A stretch of DNA of 64,000 nucleotides from CALMEC01 sp964434425 (GCA_964434425.1 CAYSVH010000003.1:186001-250000), one strand, 5' to 3'. Numbered from the stretch's first letter, positions 8,603-17,002 are shown. Program-made: numbers and translations. Notes: generated by a model not told the origin, from the sequence alone.

Positions 8603-8965
8603 TCAGGCGGTGGAGGAGGTGGCCGCCTCGGCAAGCGCGGCGCGTACGCCCTCGAGGTCGTCCCCGAACACGAATGCACGCCGGAGCCCGGTGATCTCGA
8701 AGACACGCCTCAGATGACGCTGGGGACAGACGACACCGAGGACGCCGCCGGCGGCACGGGCCCGGTTCAGCAGGCTGACCAGGGCACCGAGACCCGACGA
8801 GTCGAGCAGGCTGACATCCGCCAGGTCGACGACCGTCTGCACCTCGGCCGGGTCGATCTGATCCGACTCCTGACGGAAAGCGCCGACCGTGTAGATGTCG
8901 AGCTCACCCTCCAGGTGAAGCACCACGATCTCACCTGCGTTGCGACGAGTGACTGTAAGGCCCAT
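8603..8965 (-). CDS. STAS-domain anti-sigma-factor antagonist
   Basis: 120-residue single STAS domain of the SpoIIAA/RsbV type. Such proteins are switched by serine phosphorylation and release a sigma factor by binding its anti-sigma kinase. The signature VVDLADVSLLDSSGLGAL is intact; Ser56 of DSSGLG is the expected phosphorylation site. ATG 8965 is chosen over GTG 8974. It is followed at once by serS on the same transcript. The PP2C/SpoIIE phosphatase at 10930 is a natural partner candidate, but no anti-sigma kinase is visible in this window. Confidence 0.9.
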   Translation of the reverse strand: MGLTVTRRNAGEIVVLHLEGELDIYTVGAFRQESDQIDPAEVQTVVDLADVSLLDSSGLGALVSLLNRARAAGGVLGVVCPQRHLRRVFEITGLRRAFVFGDDLEGVRAALAEAATSSTA

Positions 8966-9046
8966 GCGGAACACTCTATCGCAACCCTCGTGGTGGACAC
9001 CCGATGCCCGGTGCCGATTCGCGGCCGCGAATCGTGGCGAAATGCA

Positions 9047-9085
9047 CGAGGGGCGGGGCGATCCGAACGATCGTCCCGCCCCTCG
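9047..9085 (-). terminator. Strong GC-rich terminator hairpin
   Basis: A 17-bp stem with a single G-T pair and a 5-base CGAAC loop lies between the di-heme cytochrome stop (9124) and the STAS gene. It would insulate the STAS-serS unit from the cytochrome transcript. Confidence 0.8.
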
Positions 9086-9123
9086 GCGAGGAAGCTCTGG
9101 TGGCCCGTTTCGGGCCGTGCTCG

Positions 9124-9825
9124 CTACTGGAGGCTGAGGACGTACGCGACCACGTTGGTGAGGTCGTCACCGGTCGCACTCGCGATCGGCGGCATCGCCC
9201 CACCGCCCTCGACGATCTGCTTCTCGACCTGCTGGGCGGTCCAACCGATGCCCTGCAGCGACGGACCCGCACCCTGAGCCGTTCCGCCCGCGGGATGACA
9301 GGCCTGGCAGGAGGTCTCGAAGAAGGTCCTGCCGGCGGCCACGTCACCTGCGGGAGCCGGAGCGGCACCCGTTGTCGGAGTCTCCGCCGTGGGAGTCGGA
9401 GCCGGGGCCGGGGCCGGTGCCGGTGCGGGCGCCGCGTCACCCGAGAGGCCGGCGACATAGGCGGTCACGTTCTCGAGGTCCGCACCGCTGACGTTGACGG
9501 GAGGCATGGCGCCGCCACCCTCGGTGATCTGCTTCTGGATCTGCTCGGGGGTCCAGCCGATGTTCTCGAGCGATGGACCGGCACCCGGCGCGGTTCCGCC
9601 CGCGGGGTGGCAGCCCTGACAGCTGGCCTCGAAGACCGCCTTGCCGGCGGCCGTGGGGTCGTCCTCGCCCCCACCGGACGGTGAGGTCGGGATCTGGCCG
9701 TTGGTGATGGTGATGGCGTCGGTCGGCGTCCGCGCGGCGTCGGGATCTGAGCCGCCACAGCCCGCACCGAACACGACGAGCGCGCCGAGGGCTGTCGAAG
9801 CGATTATCGCCTTCACCGCTTTCAT
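9124..9825 (-). CDS. Di-heme cytochrome c lipoprotein
   Basis: Exported electron-transfer lipoprotein of 233 residues. A short signal peptide ends in a lipobox at Cys23 (VFGAGC), so it should be anchored to the outer face of the membrane. Two near-duplicate class I cytochrome c domains follow: heme 1 at C69-QG-C72-H73 and heme 2 at C173-QA-C176-H177, each with a GGGAMPP segment supplying the methionine ligand. They are joined by an Ala-Pro linker. The start is ATG 9825, preceded by GGAGG; a longer frame to 9891 has no support. The mono-heme lipoprotein just upstream is clearly related, so the pair arose by domain duplication. Confidence 0.92.
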   Translation of the reverse strand: MKAVKAIIASTALGALVVFGAGCGGSDPDAARTPTDAITITNGQIPTSPSGGGEDDPTAAGKAVFEASCQGCHPAGGTAPGAGPSLENIGWTPEQIQKQITEGGGAMPPVNVSGADLENVTAYVAGLSGDAAPAPAPAPAPAPTPTAETPTTGAAPAPAGDVAAGRTFFETSCQACHPAGGTAQGAGPSLQGIGWTAQQVEKQIVEGGGAMPPIASATGDDLTNVVAYVLSLQ

Positions 9826-9934
9826 ACCGAAACCTCCGAGATCAACACTGGTTCGGCCCACTCTACCCTGTTCGACGCCGCGATCTGGCAACGCGCGTGA
9901 CGAAATTCGTCATCGGCGCAAGGGGCGTCGGTCA

Positions 9935-10324
9935 TCACTGGAGACCGACCAGGTACGCCGTCACGTCGTCCAATTCGGTGCCGCCGACGAGGTTCGGAGG
10001 CATGGACTGCCGGGGGCTCACGATCTGCCGGCGAATCTGGTCCGCCGTGAATCCCGCTTCGGCCAGCTTGGGGCCCGCACCCGCCTCCGCCCCGCCCGCC
10101 GGGTGGCACGTCTGACAGGACTGCTCGAAGATGGTCCGTCCCGCGTCCGCGTCGCCGGCGACGGTGTCGGTCCGCACGGTGGTCGTCTGGATCGTGGGCG
10201 TGGTACTCGTGACCGAGACGGGCGGGCTCACCGCGGGCGGCTCGTCACCGCCACCGCAGGCGGCCGGGACGGTCGCGGCGATGAGCGCGCCAACCGCGAT
10301 CACCCCTCTCACCCGTGCCCGCAC
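9935..10324 (-). CDS. Mono-heme cytochrome c lipoprotein
   Basis: 129-residue exported lipoprotein: signal peptide with lipobox Cys23 (VPAAC), a Thr/Pro/Val linker, then one class I cytochrome c domain with heme site C70-QT-C73-H74 and a QSMPP methionine-ligand turn. The sequence around the heme closely matches the two domains of the neighbouring di-heme protein. The start is GTG 10324, five bases after an AAGGAGG site; the much longer open frame upstream is antisense to the gamma carbonic anhydrase. It probably shuttles electrons on the outer membrane face to a terminal oxidase or other acceptor not present here. Confidence 0.9.
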   Translation of the reverse strand: MRARVRGVIAVGALIAATVPAACGGGDEPPAVSPPVSVTSTTPTIQTTTVRTDTVAGDADAGRTIFEQSCQTCHPAGGAEAGAGPKLAEAGFTADQIRRQIVSPRQSMPPNLVGGTELDDVTAYLVGLQ

Positions 10325-10433
10325 CCGTTCCTCCTTGACGATCGCCGTCCCCCCGGATCGACGAGAGCCAACCATAACGCAGGATGAGCCCGGATCCCGC
10401 GGCGTTCGACCGAGGGGCGGTATCCTTCGAGAC

Positions 10434-10937
10434 CTGATTCGCGACTGTTCGGGATACACACCGCAGCTGGGCGACGGCGCCTTCGTCCACGATCGCGCCT
10501 GCGTGATCGGGCGCGTCCGCCTGGGAGCCCACGCCTCAGTGTGGCCCAACGCCACCATCCGCGGCGATACGGACCGGATCACGGTCGGCGCGAGATCGAA
10601 CGTGCAGGACGGTGTGGTCCTCCACGCGGACGAGGGTGTCCCGTGCACCATCGGGGATGACGTGACCATCGGTCACCTCGCCTGTGTCCACGGCTGCCGG
10701 GTGGATGACGGCGTCCTCATCGGAATCGGCGCGATCGTCCTGAACAACGCCCACATCGGGTCGGGGTCGATCATCGGCGCAGGCGCACTCATCACCGAGG
10801 GGACCGTCATCCCACCCGGGTCCCTCGTGGTCGGATCGCCGGGTCGACGCATCCGCGACACGTCCGACGAGCAGCGCGCCGGCATACTCGCGAGTGCCGC
10901 ACACTACGTCCACATGATCGACGTGCACCGTGAATGA
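10434..10937 (+). CDS. Gamma-class carbonic anhydrase (left-handed beta-helix hexapeptide protein)
   Basis: Trimeric hexapeptide-repeat protein of the gamma carbonic anhydrase/YrdA family, which interconverts CO2 and bicarbonate when active. The family pattern runs QLGDGAFV, ASVWPNATIRGD, SNVQDGVVLH, then TIGHLACVHGC, which supplies the zinc-binding histidines (VLH and GHxxxxHG). No ATG/GTG/TTG occurs where the family begins. The CTG at 10434 reads L-I-R and aligns with the Met-Ile-Arg start of homologues, giving 167 residues. A TTG at 10335 is the main alternative. Its end overlaps the phosphatase start by eight bases. Confidence 0.83.
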   Translation: MIRDCSGYTPQLGDGAFVHDRACVIGRVRLGAHASVWPNATIRGDTDRITVGARSNVQDGVVLHADEGVPCTIGDDVTIGHLACVHGCRVDDGVLIGIGAIVLNNAHIGSGSIIGAGALITEGTVIPPGSLVVGSPGRRIRDTSDEQRAGILASAAHYVHMIDVHRE

Positions 10938-13161
10938 GGACATCACCGGGACCATGCCCCTCCGCACGGCGCCCGGCGCGTCGTTCGAGCTGTTCGCGGG
11001 CCTGGATCCCCCGGCCTCCCTGGAGGGGAGCCTTCGCGCCATCGCAGAACGTCTGCGCGAGACGTTCGACGTCGACATCGTCGTCATCCGGGCGCAGGAC
11101 GAGGACGGCCTCCGGGTCACGCGCGCCTACAGCACCGACGGCCCGGAGCTGCGCCGGACCCTGGGCAGCGCACTCGCCGCCTTCCGCCCCGAGACCGCCG
11201 ACCTCGGTCTGAGCGACCTGCGGGGCGGGCACGCGATCGTCTGGCCGGATCTCGGACGGACGCCCGCCGTGCTCGCACGGATCGCCGAGATCGAGGACGG
11301 CGGCATCGACGTGACCGCGGCGCGGCAGGCCATCCACAACGCCAGCGGCGTGGCCATGCCGCTGCGGACACCGGGCAACCCCGGGCTCGGCGCCGTCGGG
11401 ATGATCAATCTGAGCGGCCGCCCGCCCATCGGGCACCGCGAACGGGTGGCGATCGAGGCCCTGGCCCCGCAGATCAGCCTGGCCGTGCAGAACGCCCTCC
11501 TGCGCGACCGCCACAACCGCAACCGGCAGGTGATGGAGGCGCTCCTCGCCACCACGCAGAACGGGATCCTGGTCATCGACAACGAGGGGATGATCCGCCT
11601 CGTGAACCGGGCGTACGGCGAGCTGCTCGACATACCGACGGATCGGCTGTCCGGGCAGCCGGCGGAGACGGTCCTGCGCGACCTGGTCCGCCCGCGCTTC
11701 GCCGATCCCGAGAAATACGAACGCATCGCCATCCGCATCGAGGACAAACCGGACGCCGGCCTCCGCGACCAGCTGGAGACGGTGGACGGGCGGGTACTCG
11801 AGCGCTTCAGCGCCCCCGTGCGCGACTCGGACGGGCAGACCCTCGGCCGAGTGGTCATCCTGTCGGACATCACGGTCCGTCATCGCGCCCTCATGGATGC
11901 GCGGTCGCTGGCCCGCGAGAACGCCGAACTCCTGCAGCGTGAGGAGGAGCGCGCACAGGAGGAGCTGACCGTCGCCCGCGCCGCACACATGCTGGCGTCG
12001 GCGCTCACCCGCACGGACATCCACAACCACCTCGTCGACCAGGTCGGTGCACTGATGCCGACCGCGCGGATCGTGCTCTTCGACGTTCGACGCCGGGGCG
12101 ACATCATCGCCGCGACCACCCGCGGCTTCCCGCCGGGCACCGACGCCTCACGGCTGCGCACACGCCGCGGAACCGGCGTGGCGGGACGCGTGGCCGACAG
12201 CCGGCGCATGCTGGTGTGCCACGACGTCGTCGCCGAGCCGAACCTCAACCTGGATCCCCTCGAATCCGCCGGAACCCGATCGGTGGCCGCCATCCCCATC
12301 GAGCTGGCGGACCGAGCGTACGGGGTGCTGGCCGTCTACTCCCCCGAGGTGCACGCCTTCGACGAACGCCTGTTGCGGGTGGCGCAGGAGCTGACCCAGC
12401 ATGCGGAGGCGGCGATCCAGAACGCCCTCCTGTTCGAGCACGAACGCCGGATCGCCGAGGGACTCCAGGACGCGCTGCTCGCGGAGGAGCCACCCGTCGT
12501 GCCCGGCCTCGAGATCGCCACCCTCTACCGCGCGGCGGGTGGGGCGATGGTCGGAGGCGACGTCCACAACGTGTGGCTGCTGCGCCCCGGTCTCGTGGCC
12601 GTGTTCGTCGGCGACGTCGCCGGCAAGGGCATCCCCGCGGCCGGCACCACGGGCATGGTGCGTTACATACTGGAGGGCCTGGCCGTGCGGGAGCACGACC
12701 CCGCCGCGCTCTTCGACCAGCTGTCGCCGATGATCGCCGGTCGCCTGGGCGACGCCGCGTTCGTGACGGCGTTCCTGGCGATCATCGACGTCGACACCGA
12801 CCAGATCATCTGGACCAACGCCGGGCACCCGCCGCCGATCGTGGTGCGCGCCGACGGTTCGTCGCACACCCTGGACGCTCCGGATCCCCCGCTCGGATTC
12901 CTCGACGAGAGCCCCTACCGCGTGCACCGGGAACCCTTCGACACCGGCTCACTCCTCGTGGTCACGACGGACGGCATCACCGAGGCCGGTCCGCCGCACG
13001 ATCAGTTCGGCGAGGAACGCTTCGACGAAGCCGTCCGCACCCTCGCCGACCTCGCGGTGCACGACATCGCACACGGCGTCTACAACGCGGCCCGGCGACA
13101 CGCCCAGAGCCCCATGCACGACGACGTCGCCCTGGCCGTGGTGCGACGCACGGAGCGCTAG
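10930..13161 (+). CDS. GAF-PAS-GAF-PP2C (SpoIIE-type) serine phosphatase
   Basis: 743-residue cytosolic sensor phosphatase. Residues ~20-190 form a GAF domain, ~200-310 a PAS domain (NGILVIDNEGMIRLVNRAYG), ~345-500 a second GAF domain, and ~515-740 the SpoIIE/RsbU-type PP2C phosphatase. Its metal-binding motifs are all present: GGDVHN, GDVAGKG, TTDGITEA and DDVAL. Such enzymes dephosphorylate STAS anti-sigma antagonists, so the STAS protein at 8603-8965 is a likely substrate. The GTG start overlaps the gamma carbonic anhydrase stop, suggesting co-translation. The ligands of the GAF and PAS domains cannot be told from sequence. Confidence 0.93.
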   Translation: MNEDITGTMPLRTAPGASFELFAGLDPPASLEGSLRAIAERLRETFDVDIVVIRAQDEDGLRVTRAYSTDGPELRRTLGSALAAFRPETADLGLSDLRGGHAIVWPDLGRTPAVLARIAEIEDGGIDVTAARQAIHNASGVAMPLRTPGNPGLGAVGMINLSGRPPIGHRERVAIEALAPQISLAVQNALLRDRHNRNRQVMEALLATTQNGILVIDNEGMIRLVNRAYGELLDIPTDRLSGQPAETVLRDLVRPRFADPEKYERIAIRIEDKPDAGLRDQLETVDGRVLERFSAPVRDSDGQTLGRVVILSDITVRHRALMDARSLARENAELLQREEERAQEELTVARAAHMLASALTRTDIHNHLVDQVGALMPTARIVLFDVRRRGDIIAATTRGFPPGTDASRLRTRRGTGVAGRVADSRRMLVCHDVVAEPNLNLDPLESAGTRSVAAIPIELADRAYGVLAVYSPEVHAFDERLLRVAQELTQHAEAAIQNALLFEHERRIAEGLQDALLAEEPPVVPGLEIATLYRAAGGAMVGGDVHNVWLLRPGLVAVFVGDVAGKGIPAAGTTGMVRYILEGLAVREHDPAALFDQLSPMIAGRLGDAAFVTAFLAIIDVDTDQIIWTNAGHPPPIVVRADGSSHTLDAPDPPLGFLDESPYRVHREPFDTGSLLVVTTDGITEAGPPHDQFGEERFDEAVRTLADLAVHDIAHGVYNAARRHAQSPMHDDVALAVVRRTER

Positions 13162-13181
13162 GGAGCCGACGGAAGGGCGTC

Positions 13182-13212
13182 ACGTTCTCCTCCGCCGGGT
13201 GAAGGAGAACGT
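13182..13212 (+). terminator. Hairpin after the PP2C phosphatase gene
   Basis: ACGTTCTCCT and AGGAGAACGT form a 10-bp stem with an 11-base loop, twenty bases after the phosphatase stop. Confidence 0.5.
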
Positions 13213-13322
13213 CGACCTCGTGCCGTCTGCCGAACCGACGCCCGCCGCCGCGGGACGGTGGATCGACACCGGCCACGACGCCTGCCGGATCGAGGCCGGC
13301 CGTTCGATCCGTTGCCCGGAAA

Positions 13323-13358
13323 CGCATCCGGGGTGGCCGATCGGCCACCCCGGATGCG
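13323..13358. terminator. 36-base perfect palindrome between convergent genes
   Basis: The left half CGCATCCGGGGTGGCCGA is followed immediately by its exact reverse complement. It lies 27 bases from the ETF-QO stop and about 160 bases from the phosphatase stop, so it is probably a bidirectional terminator or transcript-collision barrier. Confidence 0.65.
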
Positions 13359-13384
13359 CAACCGGATGAACTGTGACGGGTCCC

Positions 13385-15073
13385 CTACGTGAGCGAGTAC
13401 TCGGGGCCCGAGCCGCCCTCCGGCGGGGTCAGCTGGCCGCCCTTGGCCGTGATAGCGCCGCACTGCACGCAGTTGGAGGGGTTGACATGGACCTCGACCA
13501 TGCCGCCGTCCAGCTCCTCACCGACCTCGTACACCTTGGCCGGACACATCCACTCCCAGGTGAGCGCGAGTTCGCGCGGCACGTGGGTCTGGATGCGGAT
13601 GTGGCTCGGCTGGTCGTCACGGGTCTTGTTGCCCGAGAGGAAGACGCTGGAGAGCTTGTCGAACGTGTAGCTGCCGTCCGGCTTCGGGTAGCTCTTGAAC
13701 CGCGTGCCCTCGAACACCGGGGCCTGGGCGTCCGAATCGTGGTGGACGTGCTTGGGCACACGGCCTCCCGTCGCGGTGACCATCGCCGTGACGTACCCGC
13801 CGTAGAAGAAGCTGCGCTGGAAGGCGGGCCGGATGTTCCGGACCTTCCAGAGGTCCTTCCAGATGAAGCTGTTCTGGATCTTCTCGCTGTAGCCCCAGAG
13901 GCCCGTGGTCTGGGTCTCGGTCTCGGTCTTGAGCGACTCGTAGATGGCCTCGGCGGCCAGCATGCCCGACTGGATGGCGTAGTGGACACCCTTGAGGGCG
14001 GCCATGTTGACGAAGCCGGCAGCCTCACCGCAGAGAACGGCGCCCGGCACGTGGAAGCGGTTGGGCAGCGCGTAGAAGCCGCCACCGGAGATCGTCTTGG
14101 CACCCCAGGCCACACGACGCCCGCCGTCGAGGATGGACCGCACGAGCTTGTGTCCCTTGAACTCCTGGAGGAGATCATGAGCCGAGACGGTGGCGTCGGC
14201 GTAGTCGAGGCCGACCACGAACCCGATGGAGACCTTGTCCTCGCCCATGGGGTAGAGCCACGACCCCCCGTACTCGCGGTACTGGGAGCCGAGGCGCAAC
14301 GGCCATCCCACCGTGTGGATGATCTTGTCGAGGGCCTTCGGGACCTCCCAGACCTCCTTGACACCCAGTTCCCAGGTCATCGGTGCCTGGTTCAGCTCGA
14401 AGTGCTTGCGCAGGATGCCGGCGATGTGCCCCTGGGTCCCCTCGCAGACGGCGGTGACACGGGCGTGCAGTTCCATGCCGGGCTCGAACGTGCCGAGTTC
14501 CTCGCCCTCCTTGCCGCGTCCCTTGTCGCCGGTGACGACACCCATGACGCGGCCCTGGTCGACCAGGAGTTTCTGTGCGTCGGTCTCGGGGAGGATGTAT
14601 GCACCCAGCTCCTCGGCCTGCTCGCTCATCCAGCGGCCGAGCTGGCTGAGCGAGACGACCCAGTTACCGTGGTTGCGCATCGCCGGCGGCGGAGGCATGC
14701 GGAACGCGGACTTCCTGGTGAGGAAGTAGACGCCTTCCTTCTTCACCTCGGTGAACAGCCCCAGATCGAAGTGGTCGAGGTCCGGGAAGAGCGACTTGAA
14801 CGGACCGGGGCGCATGACCGACCCGGAAAGGAGATGCGATCCGGTGGTCTTGCCCTTGTCGACCACGGCGACGGGAACCTCGCCCAGCCGCTCGGCGGCA
14901 GCGGGGTCCTCGGCGAGGAGCTGACCGAGACGTACGGCACCGGCCAATCCGGACGGCCCTCCGCCGACGAACAGGACTCCGACGTCGATGCGCTCGTCCT
15001 CGCCCGCGGTGGGGCGCACGACGTAGTCGGATGCTCGGAAGCGTGGTGGATAGTCGGCCGGAACGGTGCTCAT
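13385..15073 (-). CDS. Electron-transfer-flavoprotein:quinone oxidoreductase (ETF-QO/FixC family)
   Basis: Membrane-associated flavoprotein that passes electrons from ETF (fatty-acid and amino-acid dehydrogenases) to the quinone pool. It has 562 residues, full family length. An N-terminal FAD fold carries VGGGPSGLAGAVRL; the body includes GEAAGFVNMAALKGVHYA; the C-terminal iron-sulfur segment carries MCPAKVYEV and NPSNCVQCGAITAKGG, then PPEGGSGPEY. In mitochondrial ETF-QO the last motif is CxxCxxC, giving four cluster cysteines. Here the final cysteine position is Ile, leaving three. No etfAB genes are in the window. Convergent with the phosphatase. Confidence 0.94.
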   Translation of the reverse strand: MSTVPADYPPRFRASDYVVRPTAGEDERIDVGVLFVGGGPSGLAGAVRLGQLLAEDPAAAERLGEVPVAVVDKGKTTGSHLLSGSVMRPGPFKSLFPDLDHFDLGLFTEVKKEGVYFLTRKSAFRMPPPPAMRNHGNWVVSLSQLGRWMSEQAEELGAYILPETDAQKLLVDQGRVMGVVTGDKGRGKEGEELGTFEPGMELHARVTAVCEGTQGHIAGILRKHFELNQAPMTWELGVKEVWEVPKALDKIIHTVGWPLRLGSQYREYGGSWLYPMGEDKVSIGFVVGLDYADATVSAHDLLQEFKGHKLVRSILDGGRRVAWGAKTISGGGFYALPNRFHVPGAVLCGEAAGFVNMAALKGVHYAIQSGMLAAEAIYESLKTETETQTTGLWGYSEKIQNSFIWKDLWKVRNIRPAFQRSFFYGGYVTAMVTATGGRVPKHVHHDSDAQAPVFEGTRFKSYPKPDGSYTFDKLSSVFLSGNKTRDDQPSHIRIQTHVPRELALTWEWMCPAKVYEVGEELDGGMVEVHVNPSNCVQCGAITAKGGQLTPPEGGSGPEYSLT

Positions 15074-15202
15074 GACGCCCTCGGAACGGTGGATTGCATT
15101 GACGGGACCCGTACTTTACGCCACCGCCATGCTCGAAATACTGCGCGCATCACGCGACCGGGGACCGGGAGTCGGTGCGACCGCCGACGGTACGATGCCC
15201 TC

Positions 15203-15796
15203 ATGACCGCGCCCGATGCCTCCGAGGACGACACTCCCCCCGTCAGCAGGCGCACGGTCATCATCGGCGTCATCGTCGCGGCGCTGCTCGGAAGCGCACT
15301 GATGGCCGGAATCCTGCGAATGGGCGACGACGTCGACTTCGCACCGGTGCATCTGGACGGCACCGACCCTGCGCCCGAGGTCGCGGGGAAGAACCTCATG
15401 ACCGGTCAGCCGCTCGCGCTCAGCGACTTCCGCGGCACGCCCGTGGTGATCAACGTCTGGGCCGAATGGTGCCTGCCGTGCCGTGAGGAGGCGCCCGCGC
15501 TGCGTGAGTTCGCGGCGCGTCATCCGGACGTGGCGATGCTCGGGATCGGTTCGGAGACCGAACACCCGATCGCGCAGCGCTTCAACACCGAGATGGGATG
15601 GACCTACCCGTCCATCTACGACGCGGGTAACCGCATCGCGATGGGGGTCCTCAAGATCGGCACCTTCCCCGCCACCTACTACGTGGACGCGGACGGGATC
15701 ATGCGCGGCAAGACCGCCGGCCCGGTGACGCTGGAGCAGTTGGAGGACGTGGCCCGCCGCCTGAAGGAGCCGGTCGCCGCCACCACCCCGCCGTGA
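15203..15796 (+). CDS. TlpA/ResA-like membrane-anchored thiol-disulfide oxidoreductase
   Basis: 197-residue protein with one N-terminal membrane helix (residues ~18-40, TVIIGVIVAALLGSALMAGI) and an extracytoplasmic thioredoxin fold. The redox motif is WCLPC, preceded by VVINVWAEW. The cis-Pro region is GTFPATYYVD. This class reduces apocytochrome c heme-binding cysteines or supplies reductant to extracytoplasmic proteins, which fits the nearby cytochrome c lipoproteins; that link is inference. ATG 15203 is chosen; a much longer open frame upstream is antisense to ETF-QO. Confidence 0.9.
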   Translation: MTAPDASEDDTPPVSRRTVIIGVIVAALLGSALMAGILRMGDDVDFAPVHLDGTDPAPEVAGKNLMTGQPLALSDFRGTPVVINVWAEWCLPCREEAPALREFAARHPDVAMLGIGSETEHPIAQRFNTEMGWTYPSIYDAGNRIAMGVLKIGTFPATYYVDADGIMRGKTAGPVTLEQLEDVARRLKEPVAATTPP

Positions 15797-15904
15797 GCCG
15801 GGCCCGGGCGGCGCCCATCAGGTGTCCGACCGGGTCACGGATGCCAGGACGACCGGTGCCACGACGGCCTGAGCGCCCCGGCATCCTCGCTCGCAAGCCC
15901 TCAA

Positions 15905-15921
15905 CGCTCCCGACGGGAGCG
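15905..15921 (+). terminator. Short hairpin downstream of the TlpA-like gene
   Basis: CGCTCCC-GAC-GGGAGCG forms a perfect 7-bp stem in the otherwise featureless 260-base gap before the FKBP gene. Confidence 0.4.
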
Positions 15922-16057
15922 AGAGGTCGTCCCATCAACCGGGCCACACTCCGCGCCGGCATGGCCAGTCCATGATCTCGGGCTCTCGCGTCCGCGTCGC
16001 AGACCCGAACGCACATCCTCAGCCTCGTGGGCGCCGGGACGCGCCGCCGCGCCCCAC

Positions 16058-16435
16058 CTACCGGATGGTCATGAGGTCGACCACGAAGATGAGGGTCTCG
16101 TTCGGCTTGATCACCCCACCCGCACCCTGCGCGCCGTAGCCCTTGTCGGGCGGGATGGTGAGCCTGCGGCGTCCGCCGACCTTCATACCGGCGACACCCT
16201 CGTCCCAGCCGCGGATGACCTGCCCCCTGCCCAGGGCGAACGTGAACGGGTTGCCGCGATCCCACGACGCATCGAACTCGCGGCCCGTCGACCACGAGAC
16301 GCCCACGTAGTGCATGACGGGCGCGCATCCCGCCACGGCCTCGGCACCGTCCCCGACCTCGATGTCCTCGATCAGGAGTTCCGTGGGCGGTTCGCCCTCG
16401 GGTACCGTGATCGTCGGCTTGGTCTTCTCGCTCAT
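16058..16435 (-). CDS. FKBP-type peptidyl-prolyl cis-trans isomerase
   Basis: Single-domain FKBP of 125 residues that speeds proline isomerisation during protein folding. Characteristic stretches are VMHYVGVSWSTGREFDASWD, FTFALGRGQVIRGWDEGVAGM, RRRLTIPPDKGYGAQG and a final VVDLMTIR. No signal peptide is present, so it should be cytoplasmic. The start is taken as ATG 16435 (MSEKTKP); the longer frame to 16477 adds a non-conserved leader. Confidence 0.93.
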   Translation of the reverse strand: MSEKTKPTITVPEGEPPTELLIEDIEVGDGAEAVAGCAPVMHYVGVSWSTGREFDASWDRGNPFTFALGRGQVIRGWDEGVAGMKVGGRRRLTIPPDKGYGAQGAGGVIKPNETLIFVVDLMTIR

Positions 16436-16495
16436 GTCTGATCCGTTCGTTGATGGTGGTCCGGAGCACGCGTGCACCCCGGTCGGTGGTTTTCG

Positions 16496-16873
16496 TCAGG
16501 CCGATGATTCTGGTGGGTCGACGGCGCACTCGATGAGGGCGGACCGGTCGCACCATTCGAGGGTCAGCTCGTGCGTGGCCTCCAGGACGACGCGCGGGGC
16601 CATGCCCGCCTCGTATGCCTCCTGCCAACGCGGCGCGCACAGACACCAGCGGTCGCCGGGACGAAGACCGGGAAAGTTCATCGCCGGTTGCGGCGTGCTG
16701 AGGTCGTTGCCGACGGCGAGCGAGAACGCGAGGAACTCCTCGTTCATGATGGCGCACACGGTGTGCACGCCCATGTCGCCGGAGCCGGTGTCGCAGCACC
16801 CGTCACGGTAGAAACCCGTGAGGGGCTCATGCGAGCAATCCGCAAGCTCGGTTCCGAGAACGTTGCGCGGCAT
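16496..16873 (-). CDS. DUF2237 family protein
   Basis: 125-residue protein of the DUF2237 family, whose function is unknown. Family landmarks are NVLGTELADCS, LTGFYRDGCCDTGSGD, VHTVCAIMNEEFLAFS, GNDLSTP and GDRWCLCAPRW. The many conserved cysteines (DGCC, CLC) suggest metal binding or a redox role, not demonstrated. It lies upstream of, and in line with, the FKBP gene with a 60-base gap, so they may be co-transcribed. Confidence 0.9.
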   Translation of the reverse strand: MPRNVLGTELADCSHEPLTGFYRDGCCDTGSGDMGVHTVCAIMNEEFLAFSLAVGNDLSTPQPAMNFPGLRPGDRWCLCAPRWQEAYEAGMAPRVVLEATHELTLEWCDRSALIECAVDPPESSA

Positions 16874-16983
16874 GGAGTGAGCCTACCTGCCCCGCCCCGT
16901 CCGGGATGCACTCACGATCCACGGGCACATCGGGGGACGACTGCATCTCTGGCGAAGTGCCCCTCTCCCGGCTCGGTCATCTC

Positions 16984-17002
16984 ATCCAAGATCTGTTTGG
17001 AT
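16984..17002. promoter_or_regulatory. AT-rich palindrome upstream of a membrane protein gene
   Basis: ATCCAA-GATCTGT-TTGGAT is a 6-bp inverted repeat inside an AT-rich patch (TTTGGATAAATTG) that stands out against the GC-rich surroundings. It lies between divergent genes and could be an operator or promoter element. No matching regulator is identified. Confidence 0.3.

Noticed and set aside
6836..9277. 813-residue open frame on the plus strand
   Set aside because: It is antisense to serS, the STAS gene and the condensation-domain gene, all with clear family motifs; long antisense frames are expected at this GC content.
13373..15202. Plus-strand open frame running into the TlpA-like gene
   Set aside because: It is antisense to ETF-QO; the TlpA-like protein has a good start at 15203 followed at once by its membrane helix.
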